This document shows positions 19,142 to 27,242 of a DNA stretch of 64,000 bases, piece after piece. Position 1 is the first letter of the stretch, and the number at the start of each line of letters is the position of its first letter. The notes beneath the pieces are model-generated. The model ran no database searches. It saw only the letters and a program-made list of their open reading frames with translations, and was not told the DNA's origin. Origin of the DNA: Paraglaciecola mesophila KMM 241 (GTDB lineage Bacteria; Pseudomonadota; Gammaproteobacteria; Enterobacterales; Alteromonadaceae); NCBI RefSeq assembly GCF_000315015.1, contig NZ_BAEP01000007.1, positions 62,001 to 126,000 on the forward strand, in the 5' to 3' direction. A program made the position numbers and the translations under genes.

Positions 19142-20782
19142 ATGAACAACCTGAGAAAGAGTAACATCCGTAAATTGCCGAAAGGGACGTTTGACACATT
19201 GATCATTGGCGGCGGCATTAATGGCGCCGTGGCCGCGGCGGCGTTAGCTGCTAAAGGTGTGAAGGTCGCGTTGATTGACAAAGGTGATTTCGCGGGCTTT
19301 ACCAGTTCTAACTCTTCAAATTTAGCCTGGGGTGGCATTAAATATCTTGAAAGTTACGAATATGGTTTGGTCAACAAGTTATGTAAAAGTCGTAACCATT
19401 TAATGCGTAGTTACCCGTCTACGGTAAAAGAAATCCGTTTCTTGACCAGTATTCAAAAAGGGTTTCGTTTTCCGCCTGCCTTCATTTACATGGGTACCTT
19501 ACTGTATTGGGTAATGGGGCGACTGTTTACTAAAATGCCTAACTACCTGACGGGCGGTAAAATCAAGTCGCTAGAAAACGTGATCAATACTCAGAATGTC
19601 ACGGGGGGCTTTGAATACTCTGACGCCTATCTGCAAGATAATGATGCGCGTTTTGTTTTCAATTTCATTCGCTCGAGTATGAGTTACGGATGTATCGCGG
19701 CAAACTATGTTGAGTCTCTTGGCTCAACCCGCAAAGATGATACGTGGGTAACAAAAGCAAAAGATGGCATCACTGGCGAAGAGTTTGAGATAACGTCTAA
19801 GGTCTTGATCAACGCAGCAGGGCCGTTCGTTGACCCGTTAAATGATTTGAATGAAGAGAAAACGGATCATCATCATGTGTTCTCAAAAGGTATTCACTTA
19901 ATCGTGGATAAAGTAACTGACAGCAACAAGGTACTGACCTTCTTTGCCGATGATGGGCGCTTATTCTTCGTTATTCCAATGGGGCCAAAAACATGTATTG
20001 GCACGACCGATACCCAAGTAGAAAACCCTTATGCGCATGTGACAGAGGCGGATCGTCAATTCGTACTCGACAACGTTAATAAGCTTCTTGCGCTTGATAA
20101 GCCGTTAACCAAAGACGATGTTATTGCCGAGCGTTGTGGAGTGCGTCCTCTAGCGATTAAAGGCACGGGCGGCAAGGCTGATTGGGTACAACTATCACGC
20201 AAACATGCGATTGATCAAAACGCCCAGCATAAATACATGTCTATTTTCGGTGGCAAGCTCACAGATTGTATCAATGTGGGCGATGAAGTCGCAGGTATAG
20301 TCAAAGAATTTGGTATCGATTTGCCCTATGCTGATTTTAAATGGTATGGCGAGCCTGATGATACGGTGCGTGATGAGTTCTTCCACCGTGCCAAGCTGAT
20401 GAACTTTGATGCGTTAACACCTACGACTTCTTCTGAGCCGCTTACGTCGCGCTTTTGGCGTCGTTACGGGCGTAATGCTATCAACATGCTTGAAGCGATT
20501 CGTGAGAATCCTAATAAGGCAGAGTTACTGATTGAAAATTCAGAGTATTTACGAGTAGAAATAGAGCATGCTGCCCAGCGTGAAATGGTCACTAAGCTGG
20601 AAGATTTTCTGCGCCGTCGTTCTAAAATTTCCTTGGTGGTACGTCAAGAAGATATTCTTGCTGCGCCGGGTTTACGTGAAGCCTGTGAAATATTATTCGG
20701 TAATGAAGCGGAGGCTAAATTGCAGGAATATATTACCAGCGTACGTAAAGATGTTAGTCCCGCCGAAGATGTGATAGCTTAA
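19142..20782 (+). CDS. FAD-dependent glycerol-3-phosphate dehydrogenase family protein (GlpD-like)
   Basis: A 546-residue flavoprotein of the GlpD/GlpA family. The dinucleotide fold is at TLIIGGGINGAVAAAALAAKGVKVALIDKGDFAG (about 20-53), followed by TSSNSSNLAWGGIKYLE (canonical GlpD: TSSRSSKLIHGGLRYLE), LINAAGPFVD, VIPMGPKTCIGTTDT and IFGGKLTDCINVGDEV. The C-terminal helical DAO_C domain is present (about 395-535). GlpD oxidises glycerol-3-phosphate to dihydroxyacetone phosphate and feeds quinone. The changed TSSNSSNLAWGG loop leaves the substrate open. No glpK, glpF or glpR is adjacent; instead it forms a run with the SSS transporter and SapC. Confidence 0.85.
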   Translation: MNNLRKSNIRKLPKGTFDTLIIGGGINGAVAAAALAAKGVKVALIDKGDFAGFTSSNSSNLAWGGIKYLESYEYGLVNKLCKSRNHLMRSYPSTVKEIRFLTSIQKGFRFPPAFIYMGTLLYWVMGRLFTKMPNYLTGGKIKSLENVINTQNVTGGFEYSDAYLQDNDARFVFNFIRSSMSYGCIAANYVESLGSTRKDDTWVTKAKDGITGEEFEITSKVLINAAGPFVDPLNDLNEEKTDHHHVFSKGIHLIVDKVTDSNKVLTFFADDGRLFFVIPMGPKTCIGTTDTQVENPYAHVTEADRQFVLDNVNKLLALDKPLTKDDVIAERCGVRPLAIKGTGGKADWVQLSRKHAIDQNAQHKYMSIFGGKLTDCINVGDEVAGIVKEFGIDLPYADFKWYGEPDDTVRDEFFHRAKLMNFDALTPTTSSEPLTSRFWRRYGRNAINMLEAIRENPNKAELLIENSEYLRVEIEHAAQREMVTKLEDFLRRRSKISLVVRQEDILAAPGLREACEILFGNEAEAKLQEYITSVRKDVSPAEDVIA

Positions 20783-21084
20783 GCTTACTCGAGGCGCCTC
20801 ATCATCTGTGGCGCCTTGTTTCAGCAAAATAAAGAGCATGTTGGCTGCTTTTATAGCGCCTTTCACAAGTGAATGGACAAATTAGCTATATTTCATTTAC
20901 ATTCGTGACATCACTCAATAAATAAAAGATACTTGCTGTTGTGAAATTAGCATTAGGGACTGCATATATAATGGCCTTGAGCCATTTTTTTGTACCTGTA
21001 TAGCAGAATTTACCGAATCAGTCGGTTTGCTAATTGGCTACTAAAAGCAACCAGTTTTGAACATTAAAGTAAGAGATATCCTCT
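20783..21084 (+). other. Intergenic region before the second sapC
   Basis: These 302 bases carry no gene. The left end holds the probable terminator; a perfect TATAAT at 20967-20972 lies about 110 bases before the sapC copy 2 start, without a good -35 at the usual distance. The second SapC gene therefore probably has its own promoter. Confidence 0.5.
20792..20820 (+). terminator. Probable terminator after the GlpD-like gene
   Basis: AGGCGCC and GGCGCCT pair around an 11-base loop, followed by the weak T stretch TTGTTT. It is GC-rich and close to the stop codon, but the T tract is poor. Confidence 0.5.
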
Positions 21085-21861
21085 ATGACAATCAGCTACA
21101 TCCCTCTTGATAAAGAGAAACATAAAAATTTAAAGATTAACCTTCAGCATGATTTCGGCTACGCAAAAGAAGCCCATATTGCAGCAGCGTCAATCCGTGA
21201 ATACGCTCAGCTAGCTAGCGTAATGCCGGTTGTCTTTGTAAAAGATCCAAATTCTGAAAACTTCCATTCTGTGGCTATGTTAGGCACTGAAAAAGGCTCG
21301 AACCTTTTCGTTCATGAAGGCAAATGGCAAGTACATTGCTTGCCTATGAATATTCAGCGTTACCCGTTTGACGTGCGTCCTGATGGCGAGAAGTTAGGTG
21401 TATTCTTTGACGAAAAAAGCGCACTTATCACAGACGACGGTGAGCCTGTTTTTACCCCTGAAGGCGAGCCGAGCCCGTTTTTAGAAAACCGCCAGCAATT
21501 GCTTTCTGAGTTAGCAAATAGCGAAATGGCAACACAGCGCTTCATTAAAAAATTGGTTGAGTTAGATTTGCTTGATCCGATCGAATTATTGGTTAACTAC
21601 ACCAATGGCGAGAAACGCAACATCACCGGCATGTTCAGTGTCAGCGAAAAACGTCTACAAGATCTTACTGAAGAGCAAGTGGTTGACTTGCATAAAAGTG
21701 GTTTCTTAGGTGCAGCTTACGCGGTACTTATGTCACTTGGCCAACTGAATCGTTTGGTGCATTTGTCAAATAACACTGATAAACCTATTCAGAATCTACA
21801 GTTACGTGTTGGCGATGCCATCACTAAAGATCAAGCGGCAGAGCAACCTGCAAACGCTTAG
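21085..21861 (+). CDS. SapC family protein, copy 2
   Basis: A 258-residue second SapC-family protein, clearly diverged from the copy at 16772. Shared features are a central MLGTEKGSNLFVHEGKWQVHCLPMNIQRYPF block (compare EEGHWNAIYQP..LQTFPF in copy 1), an ITGMFSVSEKRLQDL segment and a C-terminal LHKSGFLGAAYAVLMSLGQLNRLV helix. No signal peptide. It has its own terminator and probably its own promoter, so the two paralogues bracket the transporter and dehydrogenase but may be expressed separately. Function unknown. Confidence 0.82.
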   Translation: MTISYIPLDKEKHKNLKINLQHDFGYAKEAHIAAASIREYAQLASVMPVVFVKDPNSENFHSVAMLGTEKGSNLFVHEGKWQVHCLPMNIQRYPFDVRPDGEKLGVFFDEKSALITDDGEPVFTPEGEPSPFLENRQQLLSELANSEMATQRFIKKLVELDLLDPIELLVNYTNGEKRNITGMFSVSEKRLQDLTEEQVVDLHKSGFLGAAYAVLMSLGQLNRLVHLSNNTDKPIQNLQLRVGDAITKDQAAEQPANA

Positions 21862-21879
21862 TGCTAATACACTATTTCG

Positions 21880-21904
21880 AAACCCGCTTCATGCGGGTTT
21901 TTTT
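21880..21904 (+). terminator. Terminator after sapC copy 2
   Basis: AAACCCGC, a TTCAT loop, GCGGGTTT and further T form a clear rho-independent terminator 19 bases after the stop. Confidence 0.9.
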
Positions 21905-22048
21905 ATGTCTAAAATCAGCCAATAATATAAGTGGTTACATGTTTTTGTCCCTCTTGGTACATAAATGAATTATGCTAACGCTTGGTTTTAAACTGTCAGT
22001 CCCAATTACATATTAAGACTTATCAAAACAGCCGAGGAAATTTAAATT

Positions 22049-22897
22049 ATGTCTGACCCTACTTATACCCCTCCGAAAATTTGGTCTTTTGACGCCGAGA
22101 ATGGCGGGAAATTTGCCAATATTAATCGACCTACTGCAGGCGCTCGTTTTGATAAGACGCTACCCCGAGGTAAGCATCCCTTTCAACTGCATTCGATGGC
22201 TACGCCTAACGGCGTAAAAGTCAGTGTTATGTTTGAAGAGTTACTTGAAGCGGGAATTAGTGCGGCTGAATATGATGCCTATCCGATCAATATTGGTGAT
22301 GGTGACCAATTCGGTAGCGGGTTTGTGGACATCAATCCGAACTCTAAGATCCCTGCGTTAATTGATACCACTACGACTCCTGAGACCAGAATATTCGAGT
22401 CTGGCTCTATTCTGGTTTATTTAGCGGAAAAATTCGAGGCGTTTATACCCAAAGACCCAGCGGGACGCACCGAATGTATGAATTGGCTATTTTGGCAGAT
22501 GGGCAGTGCGCCATTTTTAGGAGGGGGCTTTGGACACTTTTATGCCTACGCCCCAGAAAAATATCAATACCCCATTGACCGCTATGCGATGGAAGTAAAA
22601 CGTCAACTAGATGTGCTCGATAAGCAACTAGCCAACAATAAATATATTGCGGGTGATGATTACACAATCGCTGATATGGCAATTTGGCCTTGGTATGGTG
22701 CGCTTGTGCGTAATGTGGTTTACCAAGCGGCTGAGTTTCTACAAACCCAGGAATATACTCATGTCGTTCGTTGGGCAAACGATATCGCTGCACGTCCAGC
22801 GGTTAAGCGCGGATTGATGGTGAATCGCACGTGGGGCGAGCCTGATGAACAAGTGCCTGAGCGCCACTCACCCGCAGATTTTGAAGGAAAGATATAA
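22049..22897 (+). CDS. yghU: GST-fold disulfide-bond oxidoreductase YghU
   Basis: A 282-residue Nu-class glutathione-transferase homologue. It matches E. coli YghU closely along its length: GGKFANINRPTAG, LPRGKHPFQLHSMATPNGVKV, INIGDGDQFGSGFVDINPNSKIPALID, ESGSILVYLAEKF, MNWLFWQMGSAPFLGGGFGHFY and IAGDDYTIADMAIWPWYG. The thioredoxin-like domain is about 40-125 and the helical domain about 130-270. Such enzymes bind two glutathiones and show disulfide reductase and peroxidase activity. The reader can treat it as cytoplasmic redox defence. It is a single gene with its own terminator. Confidence 0.93.
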   Translation: MSDPTYTPPKIWSFDAENGGKFANINRPTAGARFDKTLPRGKHPFQLHSMATPNGVKVSVMFEELLEAGISAAEYDAYPINIGDGDQFGSGFVDINPNSKIPALIDTTTTPETRIFESGSILVYLAEKFEAFIPKDPAGRTECMNWLFWQMGSAPFLGGGFGHFYAYAPEKYQYPIDRYAMEVKRQLDVLDKQLANNKYIAGDDYTIADMAIWPWYGALVRNVVYQAAEFLQTQEYTHVVRWANDIAARPAVKRGLMVNRTWGEPDEQVPERHSPADFEGKI

Positions 22898-22924
22898 ATT
22901 AATTTGGGCGCTAACGGATTTTGG

Positions 22925-22949
22925 AAAGCCACTCACTAGTGGCTTTTTT
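22925..22949 (+). terminator. Terminator of yghU
   Basis: AAGCCACT, loop, AGTGGCTT and a T run lie 27 bases after the stop codon. Confidence 0.88.
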
Positions 22950-23099
22950 ACATTTTGAGGGAAATTGCTTAAGACATCAAACCTTGAACTACACTTTAGC
23001 TACCCGTTTTATACGTGATCTAAGCGCTTAGATCGACGTAAACAATATAAGCCGGGTAGTAGGACCAACACATTAATATTAATCAAACAGGTATTCATC

Positions 23100-23597
23100 A
23101 TGATTGAATTTTCACTGAATGGAAAAAAAATCAAATCTGATGCCGAGGCTGATACGCCTTTGCTTTGGGTTATACGAGACGAGTTCGGCTTAAAAGGCAC
23201 CAAGTTTGGTTGCGGGATCGCGATGTGCGGAGCATGCACTGTACATTTTAATGGTTCACCCGTTCGTTCTTGCTCACTGCCCATTAGTGCAATTGCTAAT
23301 GCTGAAATACGTACCATCGAAGGCTTGGAAAACCAGCACCCACTGCAAAAAGCGTGGGTAGAGCATCAAGTGCCTCAGTGTGGTTACTGTCAATCTGGGC
23401 AAATAATGCAAGCAGCGGGTTTACTCGCGACTAATGCTGACCCCAGTGAAGAAGAAATAGAGGCTTATATGAGTGGTAATTTATGCCGTTGCATGACCTA
23501 CGCCCGCATCAAAGAAGCCATCCAAGACGTTGCGGCACAATCAGATTCCGTGGTGCAGATATACAACCCTAAACGTGAAGTGCAGGGAGTAAGCTAA
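23100..23597 (+). CDS. iorA: Isoquinoline 1-oxidoreductase-type small subunit, 2[2Fe-2S] (IorA family)
   Basis: A 165-residue iron-sulfur subunit of a xanthine-oxidase-family molybdenum hydroxylase. The plant-type [2Fe-2S] cluster cysteines are in KFGCGIAMCGACTVHFNG and RSC, the second cluster in CGYCQSGQIMQA and NLCRCMTYARI. It passes electrons from the Mo centre of IorB. The small subunit lacks a signal peptide, while the large subunit has a Tat signal; co-export of the folded complex would explain this. The iorA stop is one base before the iorB start. The symbol marks the family; the aldehyde or N-heterocycle substrate is unknown. Confidence 0.88.
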   Translation: MIEFSLNGKKIKSDAEADTPLLWVIRDEFGLKGTKFGCGIAMCGACTVHFNGSPVRSCSLPISAIANAEIRTIEGLENQHPLQKAWVEHQVPQCGYCQSGQIMQAAGLLATNADPSEEEIEAYMSGNLCRCMTYARIKEAIQDVAAQSDSVVQIYNPKREVQGVS

Positions 23598-23598
23598 C

Positions 23599-25887
23599 AT
23601 GACCCGATTACGTAAAGATAAGGTTGAGCATAGCCGTCGTAGCTTTTTGATTGGCTCAGTCGGCAGCGGCTTACTAATGGCCTTTGCACCCAGTATCAAT
23701 GCCCTTGAAGTTGTCACTGGGGGAGCTTCGAAGCAATTAGCAGCGAAATCATTTAATCCTACAGTGTGGTTTGAAATAAACACTGACGGCCAAATTCTGG
23801 TGAATATTGCCAGGGCTGAAATGGGCCAACATGTAGGCACAGCAATAGCGCGTATCGTCGCTGATGAGCTAGGGGCAGATTGGAACAATGTTGAAATTAA
23901 GCATGTGGATACGGATCCCAAATGGGGATACATGGTCACAGGGGGCTCTTGGTCGGTATTTCAAACTTATGTTCCCATGTCTCAAGCAGGTGCAGCAGGG
24001 CGCACAGTCCTCATCGAAGCGGGGGCAAGATTATTAGGTGTTAAACCGCAAGACTGTACAACCAAAAATAGTCAAATCGTGGCGGGTGACAAGTCAATAA
24101 GCTTCGCAGACGTAGTCAAAAATGGCAATATTGAGCGTACTTTTAGTGCTGATGAGCTTGCAGAATTTCAGCCTAAGAGCCCTGCTAGCCGTCAGTTAAT
24201 TGCGAAATCCAGCCAGGCACTGGATATCCCAGCGAAAACCAATGGCACAGCACAATACGGTATCGATATTGAGCTTGAAGGCATGGTTTACGCGCGTCCG
24301 GTCATTCCACCGACCCGTCACGGCAGTAAGGTAAAGAGTGTTGATGACAGTTTGGCTAAATCGGTAAAAGGATATCAAGGATATGAAATACTCCAAGACC
24401 CAAGCGATACGGTTCAGGGCTGGGTGACAGTACTAGCAGATACCTATTTCGGTGCTGTTAAAGCGGGCAATGCGATTAAAATTGAATATGATCTCGGAGA
24501 GACTGCGAACGTCAATGAGCAGGACATCATCAGCCAAGGTGAAACATTGGCTAGAGACAAAACCTCAGGCACGCTGGTGGTTGATAAAGGGGACATTGCT
24601 AGCGCCGCAAAAAATGCGAAAACATCCCTTGAGTCAGTATATAAAACGTCCTCTGTGCTGCATTTCACTATGGAGCCGGTCAACGCCGCCGTAGAGTTTA
24701 AAGACGGTATTTGCCATGTGCATTGTGGTAACCAATGGCAATCGCTATTTTTACCCGTTGTCGCCAAAGCTGTTGGTATGAGTGATGACAAAGTTATTAT
24801 TCATCAATATTACCTTGGTGGTGGATTTGGTCGTCGCCTTGCTGGGGACTATATGGTTCCGGCAGCGCTTACCGCAAAAGCGCTTGGTAAACCAGTTAAG
24901 TTGGTTTTCACCCGTGAAGACGATACACGTTTTGACTGCGTGCGTTCACCGTCTGTGCAACAAATGAATGCTTACTGGGATGCCGACGACAAACTGCTAG
25001 GGATTGAGCACGGCGCAGCCGCCGGCTGGCCTACGCTTGCCATGGCGCCTGGGTTTATGCCTGAAGGCGTGGATAAAAAAGGTAAATTTGACCCATTTTC
25101 AATTGCAGGTGCTGATCACTGGTATACCCTGCAAAATCACCGCGTGCGAGCGATCAATAATCCGTTGGCACAGAAAACCTTTGTGCCAGGCTGGCTGCGC
25201 GCGGTAGGCCCTGGCTGGACAGGTTGGGCGGTAGAGTCATTCATGGACGAATTAGCTCATAAGCAAAATGAGGATCCCATCGATTTTCGCTTATCTATGC
25301 TGGACGCCAGCGGCAAAAATGCCGGAGAAGCACCTGTATCTGTTGGTGGAGCAAAGCGTTTAGCCAAAGTATTAACAGATATTCGTAGCAAGGCGAATTG
25401 GGGGCAGACCTTGCCTAAAAATCAAGGAATGGGGATTGCAATATCCTCAGGGCAAGAGCGTGATATGCCTACGTGGGGAGCGTGTGTTGCTCATGTAGAG
25501 GTTGATGTCGAATCAGGTACAGTCAAAGTGCATAAATTAACTGGCATACTTGATTGCGGCACAGTTGTTCACCCTGATGGGGCATTGGCACAGACCCAAG
25601 GCTCTATGTTGTGGGGATTGAGCTTAGCGCTGTTCGAAGGTACCGCTTTTGAAAACGGCCAAGTGAAAGACACTAACCTCAATACCTATTCACCGCTTAG
25701 AATGAATAACCTACCTGAACTGGATATTAGTTTCGTGCAGAACACCGAGTTTCCAACGGGCTTAGGTGAACCTGGGCTAATTGCCGTTGCACCAGCGATT
25801 GCAAATGCGATATTTAATGCTGTGGGTGCTCGGGTGAGAGATTTGCCCATACGCCCTGAAGCGGTGTTAGCTGCGATGCCAAGCTAA
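23599..25887 (+). CDS. iorB: Isoquinoline 1-oxidoreductase-type large subunit, molybdopterin-binding (IorB family)
   Basis: A 762-residue Mo-hydroxylase subunit. A twin-arginine signal (HSRRSFLIGSVGSGLLMAF) marks periplasmic export. Visible cofactor segments include GRAEMGQHVG-like NIARAEMGQHVGTAIARIVADEL, the duplicated-domain join around PAKTNGTAQYGIDIELEGMVYARPV, GGGFGRRLAGDYMVPAA and the C-terminal FPTGLGEPGLIAVAPAIANAIFNAVGARVRDLP with the catalytic Glu in GEPG. The layout matches IorB and membrane-associated aldehyde dehydrogenases, which hydroxylate N-heterocycles or oxidise aldehydes. No cytochrome subunit and no Mo-cofactor maturation gene (XdhC type) is adjacent. Confidence 0.9.
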   Translation: MTRLRKDKVEHSRRSFLIGSVGSGLLMAFAPSINALEVVTGGASKQLAAKSFNPTVWFEINTDGQILVNIARAEMGQHVGTAIARIVADELGADWNNVEIKHVDTDPKWGYMVTGGSWSVFQTYVPMSQAGAAGRTVLIEAGARLLGVKPQDCTTKNSQIVAGDKSISFADVVKNGNIERTFSADELAEFQPKSPASRQLIAKSSQALDIPAKTNGTAQYGIDIELEGMVYARPVIPPTRHGSKVKSVDDSLAKSVKGYQGYEILQDPSDTVQGWVTVLADTYFGAVKAGNAIKIEYDLGETANVNEQDIISQGETLARDKTSGTLVVDKGDIASAAKNAKTSLESVYKTSSVLHFTMEPVNAAVEFKDGICHVHCGNQWQSLFLPVVAKAVGMSDDKVIIHQYYLGGGFGRRLAGDYMVPAALTAKALGKPVKLVFTREDDTRFDCVRSPSVQQMNAYWDADDKLLGIEHGAAAGWPTLAMAPGFMPEGVDKKGKFDPFSIAGADHWYTLQNHRVRAINNPLAQKTFVPGWLRAVGPGWTGWAVESFMDELAHKQNEDPIDFRLSMLDASGKNAGEAPVSVGGAKRLAKVLTDIRSKANWGQTLPKNQGMGIAISSGQERDMPTWGACVAHVEVDVESGTVKVHKLTGILDCGTVVHPDGALAQTQGSMLWGLSLALFEGTAFENGQVKDTNLNTYSPLRMNNLPELDISFVQNTEFPTGLGEPGLIAVAPAIANAIFNAVGARVRDLPIRPEAVLAAMPS

Positions 25888-25912
25888 GTTACATCTCTTT
25901 AAACCTAAATAT

Positions 25913-25943
25913 GGCGTGCATCAGCCGGTGCGCGCCGTTTTAA
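25913..25943 (+). terminator. Possible terminator after iorB
   Basis: GGCGTGCATC and GGTGCGCGCC can pair with two G-T pairs around a short loop, followed by GTTTTA. The T tract is short, so this is tentative. Confidence 0.4.
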
Positions 25944-26124
25944 CTCTCCCTACAAAATACACCGTCAGTCTGATAGACGGCCCCCACCCTGCTTTGTCTC
26001 AAAAACATCCCTTCGCCTTGGCTTAACAATAACCTTTCAAGCATTTAACATTCTTGCAAAATCACCCCAGCTTTAGTAGTTTGCTGTGCACTCAATCAAA
26101 AATAACAATAATAAGAGAAGTTCT

Positions 26125-27072
26125 ATGTCAGTTGACACTATCTATAAAGTAATCCTTTATCCTTTCATTAATGAATCTCTCGCTAGCCTAAAGGCTATGA
26201 CCAACCTGACAGGGACTGCAGGCGAAGCTTTCATGGATAGCGTAGAAGATTTTCGTTTCAAGGGATACGCCGTCTGTTCTGAGGTAACGGGGAACTTAGA
26301 CGGGGTGATCATGATGCATCATTATCCTGAAACGGCTATCTCTATTGGAAACTCGGTTTGCCAGAGTATGTTCGACGAGAAATATGACCATCAAGAAATG
26401 ACCGATGATCTTCGTAACGCTTTGGCTGAATGGGGGAATACCATAGTCGGCCGTTCTACAGATTTACATAGCCGTTATAGCTTAGAGTATGGATTTTCCA
26501 GCCCTTATTTTGTTGAAGACTTAAGTCAGATGGACAAGTACCTTGAAGGTGTCGAACAAGTGGTTACCGTACCTATTTCTATTGAGGGAGTGGGGCGCTA
26601 CTATTTTAATTTGTTGGTACGAAGTGTCGATTATCGCGAGGGCGGTATTAAACGTGAAGAAAGTGTCGGAATTGAAAACCCCCATAATGTTGACTTAGCG
26701 AAAGACAGTCGCATTTTGCTGGTGGACGACAGCGCCATGATCCGAAAAGCGCTTTCACGCTTCTTAAATAAGTTGGGCTACACCAATGTCGTCGAGGCAG
26801 ATGATGGTAAGGGGGCGGTTGAAATGGTAAAAAGTAATCCACCCGACTTCATTTTCATGGATGTAGTGATGGATAAACTCAATGGGGATAAAGCCTTAGC
26901 TGAAATCCGCCGCTTGGGTTCAGATGTGCCAATCGTGATGCTTTCCTCTGTTACCGATCAATTATTAGTGAAATCATGCCAAGCTCTAGGTATTTCAGGT
27001 TTTATTTTCAAACCTATTCATGCCAACAATGGTAGCGAAACAATCCAGCGTTATTTAAAAGTGGCTGCTTAA
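26125..27072 (+). CDS. CheX-like domain fused to a receiver domain
   Basis: A 315-residue two-domain protein. The N-terminal half (about 1-170) resembles the CheX/CheC phosphatase-type domain: INESLASLKAMTNLTGTAGEAF, YPETAISIGNSVCQSMF, ALAEWGNTIVGR. The C-terminal receiver (about 195-315) shows ILLVDDSAMIRKAL with acidic pair, phospho-acceptor Asp in FIFMDVVMD, SSV near the switch position and Lys in FIFKPI. ATG at 26125 is chosen over a GTG at 26086 because AGAGAAG lies upstream and the added residues are low-complexity. It may dephosphorylate or bind a CheY-like partner; no kinase gene is adjacent. Confidence 0.8.
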   Translation: MSVDTIYKVILYPFINESLASLKAMTNLTGTAGEAFMDSVEDFRFKGYAVCSEVTGNLDGVIMMHHYPETAISIGNSVCQSMFDEKYDHQEMTDDLRNALAEWGNTIVGRSTDLHSRYSLEYGFSSPYFVEDLSQMDKYLEGVEQVVTVPISIEGVGRYYFNLLVRSVDYREGGIKREESVGIENPHNVDLAKDSRILLVDDSAMIRKALSRFLNKLGYTNVVEADDGKGAVEMVKSNPPDFIFMDVVMDKLNGDKALAEIRRLGSDVPIVMLSSVTDQLLVKSCQALGISGFIFKPIHANNGSETIQRYLKVAA

Positions 27073-27125
27073 TATTTTCGTGGTTTCTAATCATAAGCAT
27101 TTCATGACGTTAATAATTCCTTAAG

Positions 27126-27157
27126 AATTAATCAATACACTGAGTTATTGATTAATT
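27126..27157. repeat. Perfect 12-bp AT-rich inverted repeat
   Basis: AATTAATCAATA and its exact complement TATTGATTAATT are separated by eight bases, 53 bases after the CheX-receiver stop and 85 bases before the GT2 start. There is no T run, so it could be a weak terminator or a protein-binding site for the following operon. Confidence 0.55.
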
Positions 27158-27242
27158 TGGGCATGCCCGAACTGCCATCGGTGAGATAACGTTTGATCTG
27201 ACGCTATCTCTACCTTTGGCAGCTTATATTTGGTAGTGTGAA

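Noticed and set aside
23541-23939. 132-codon antisense frame over the iorA/iorB junction
   Set aside because: Antisense shadow of strong coding sequence, serine/threonine-rich without motifs.
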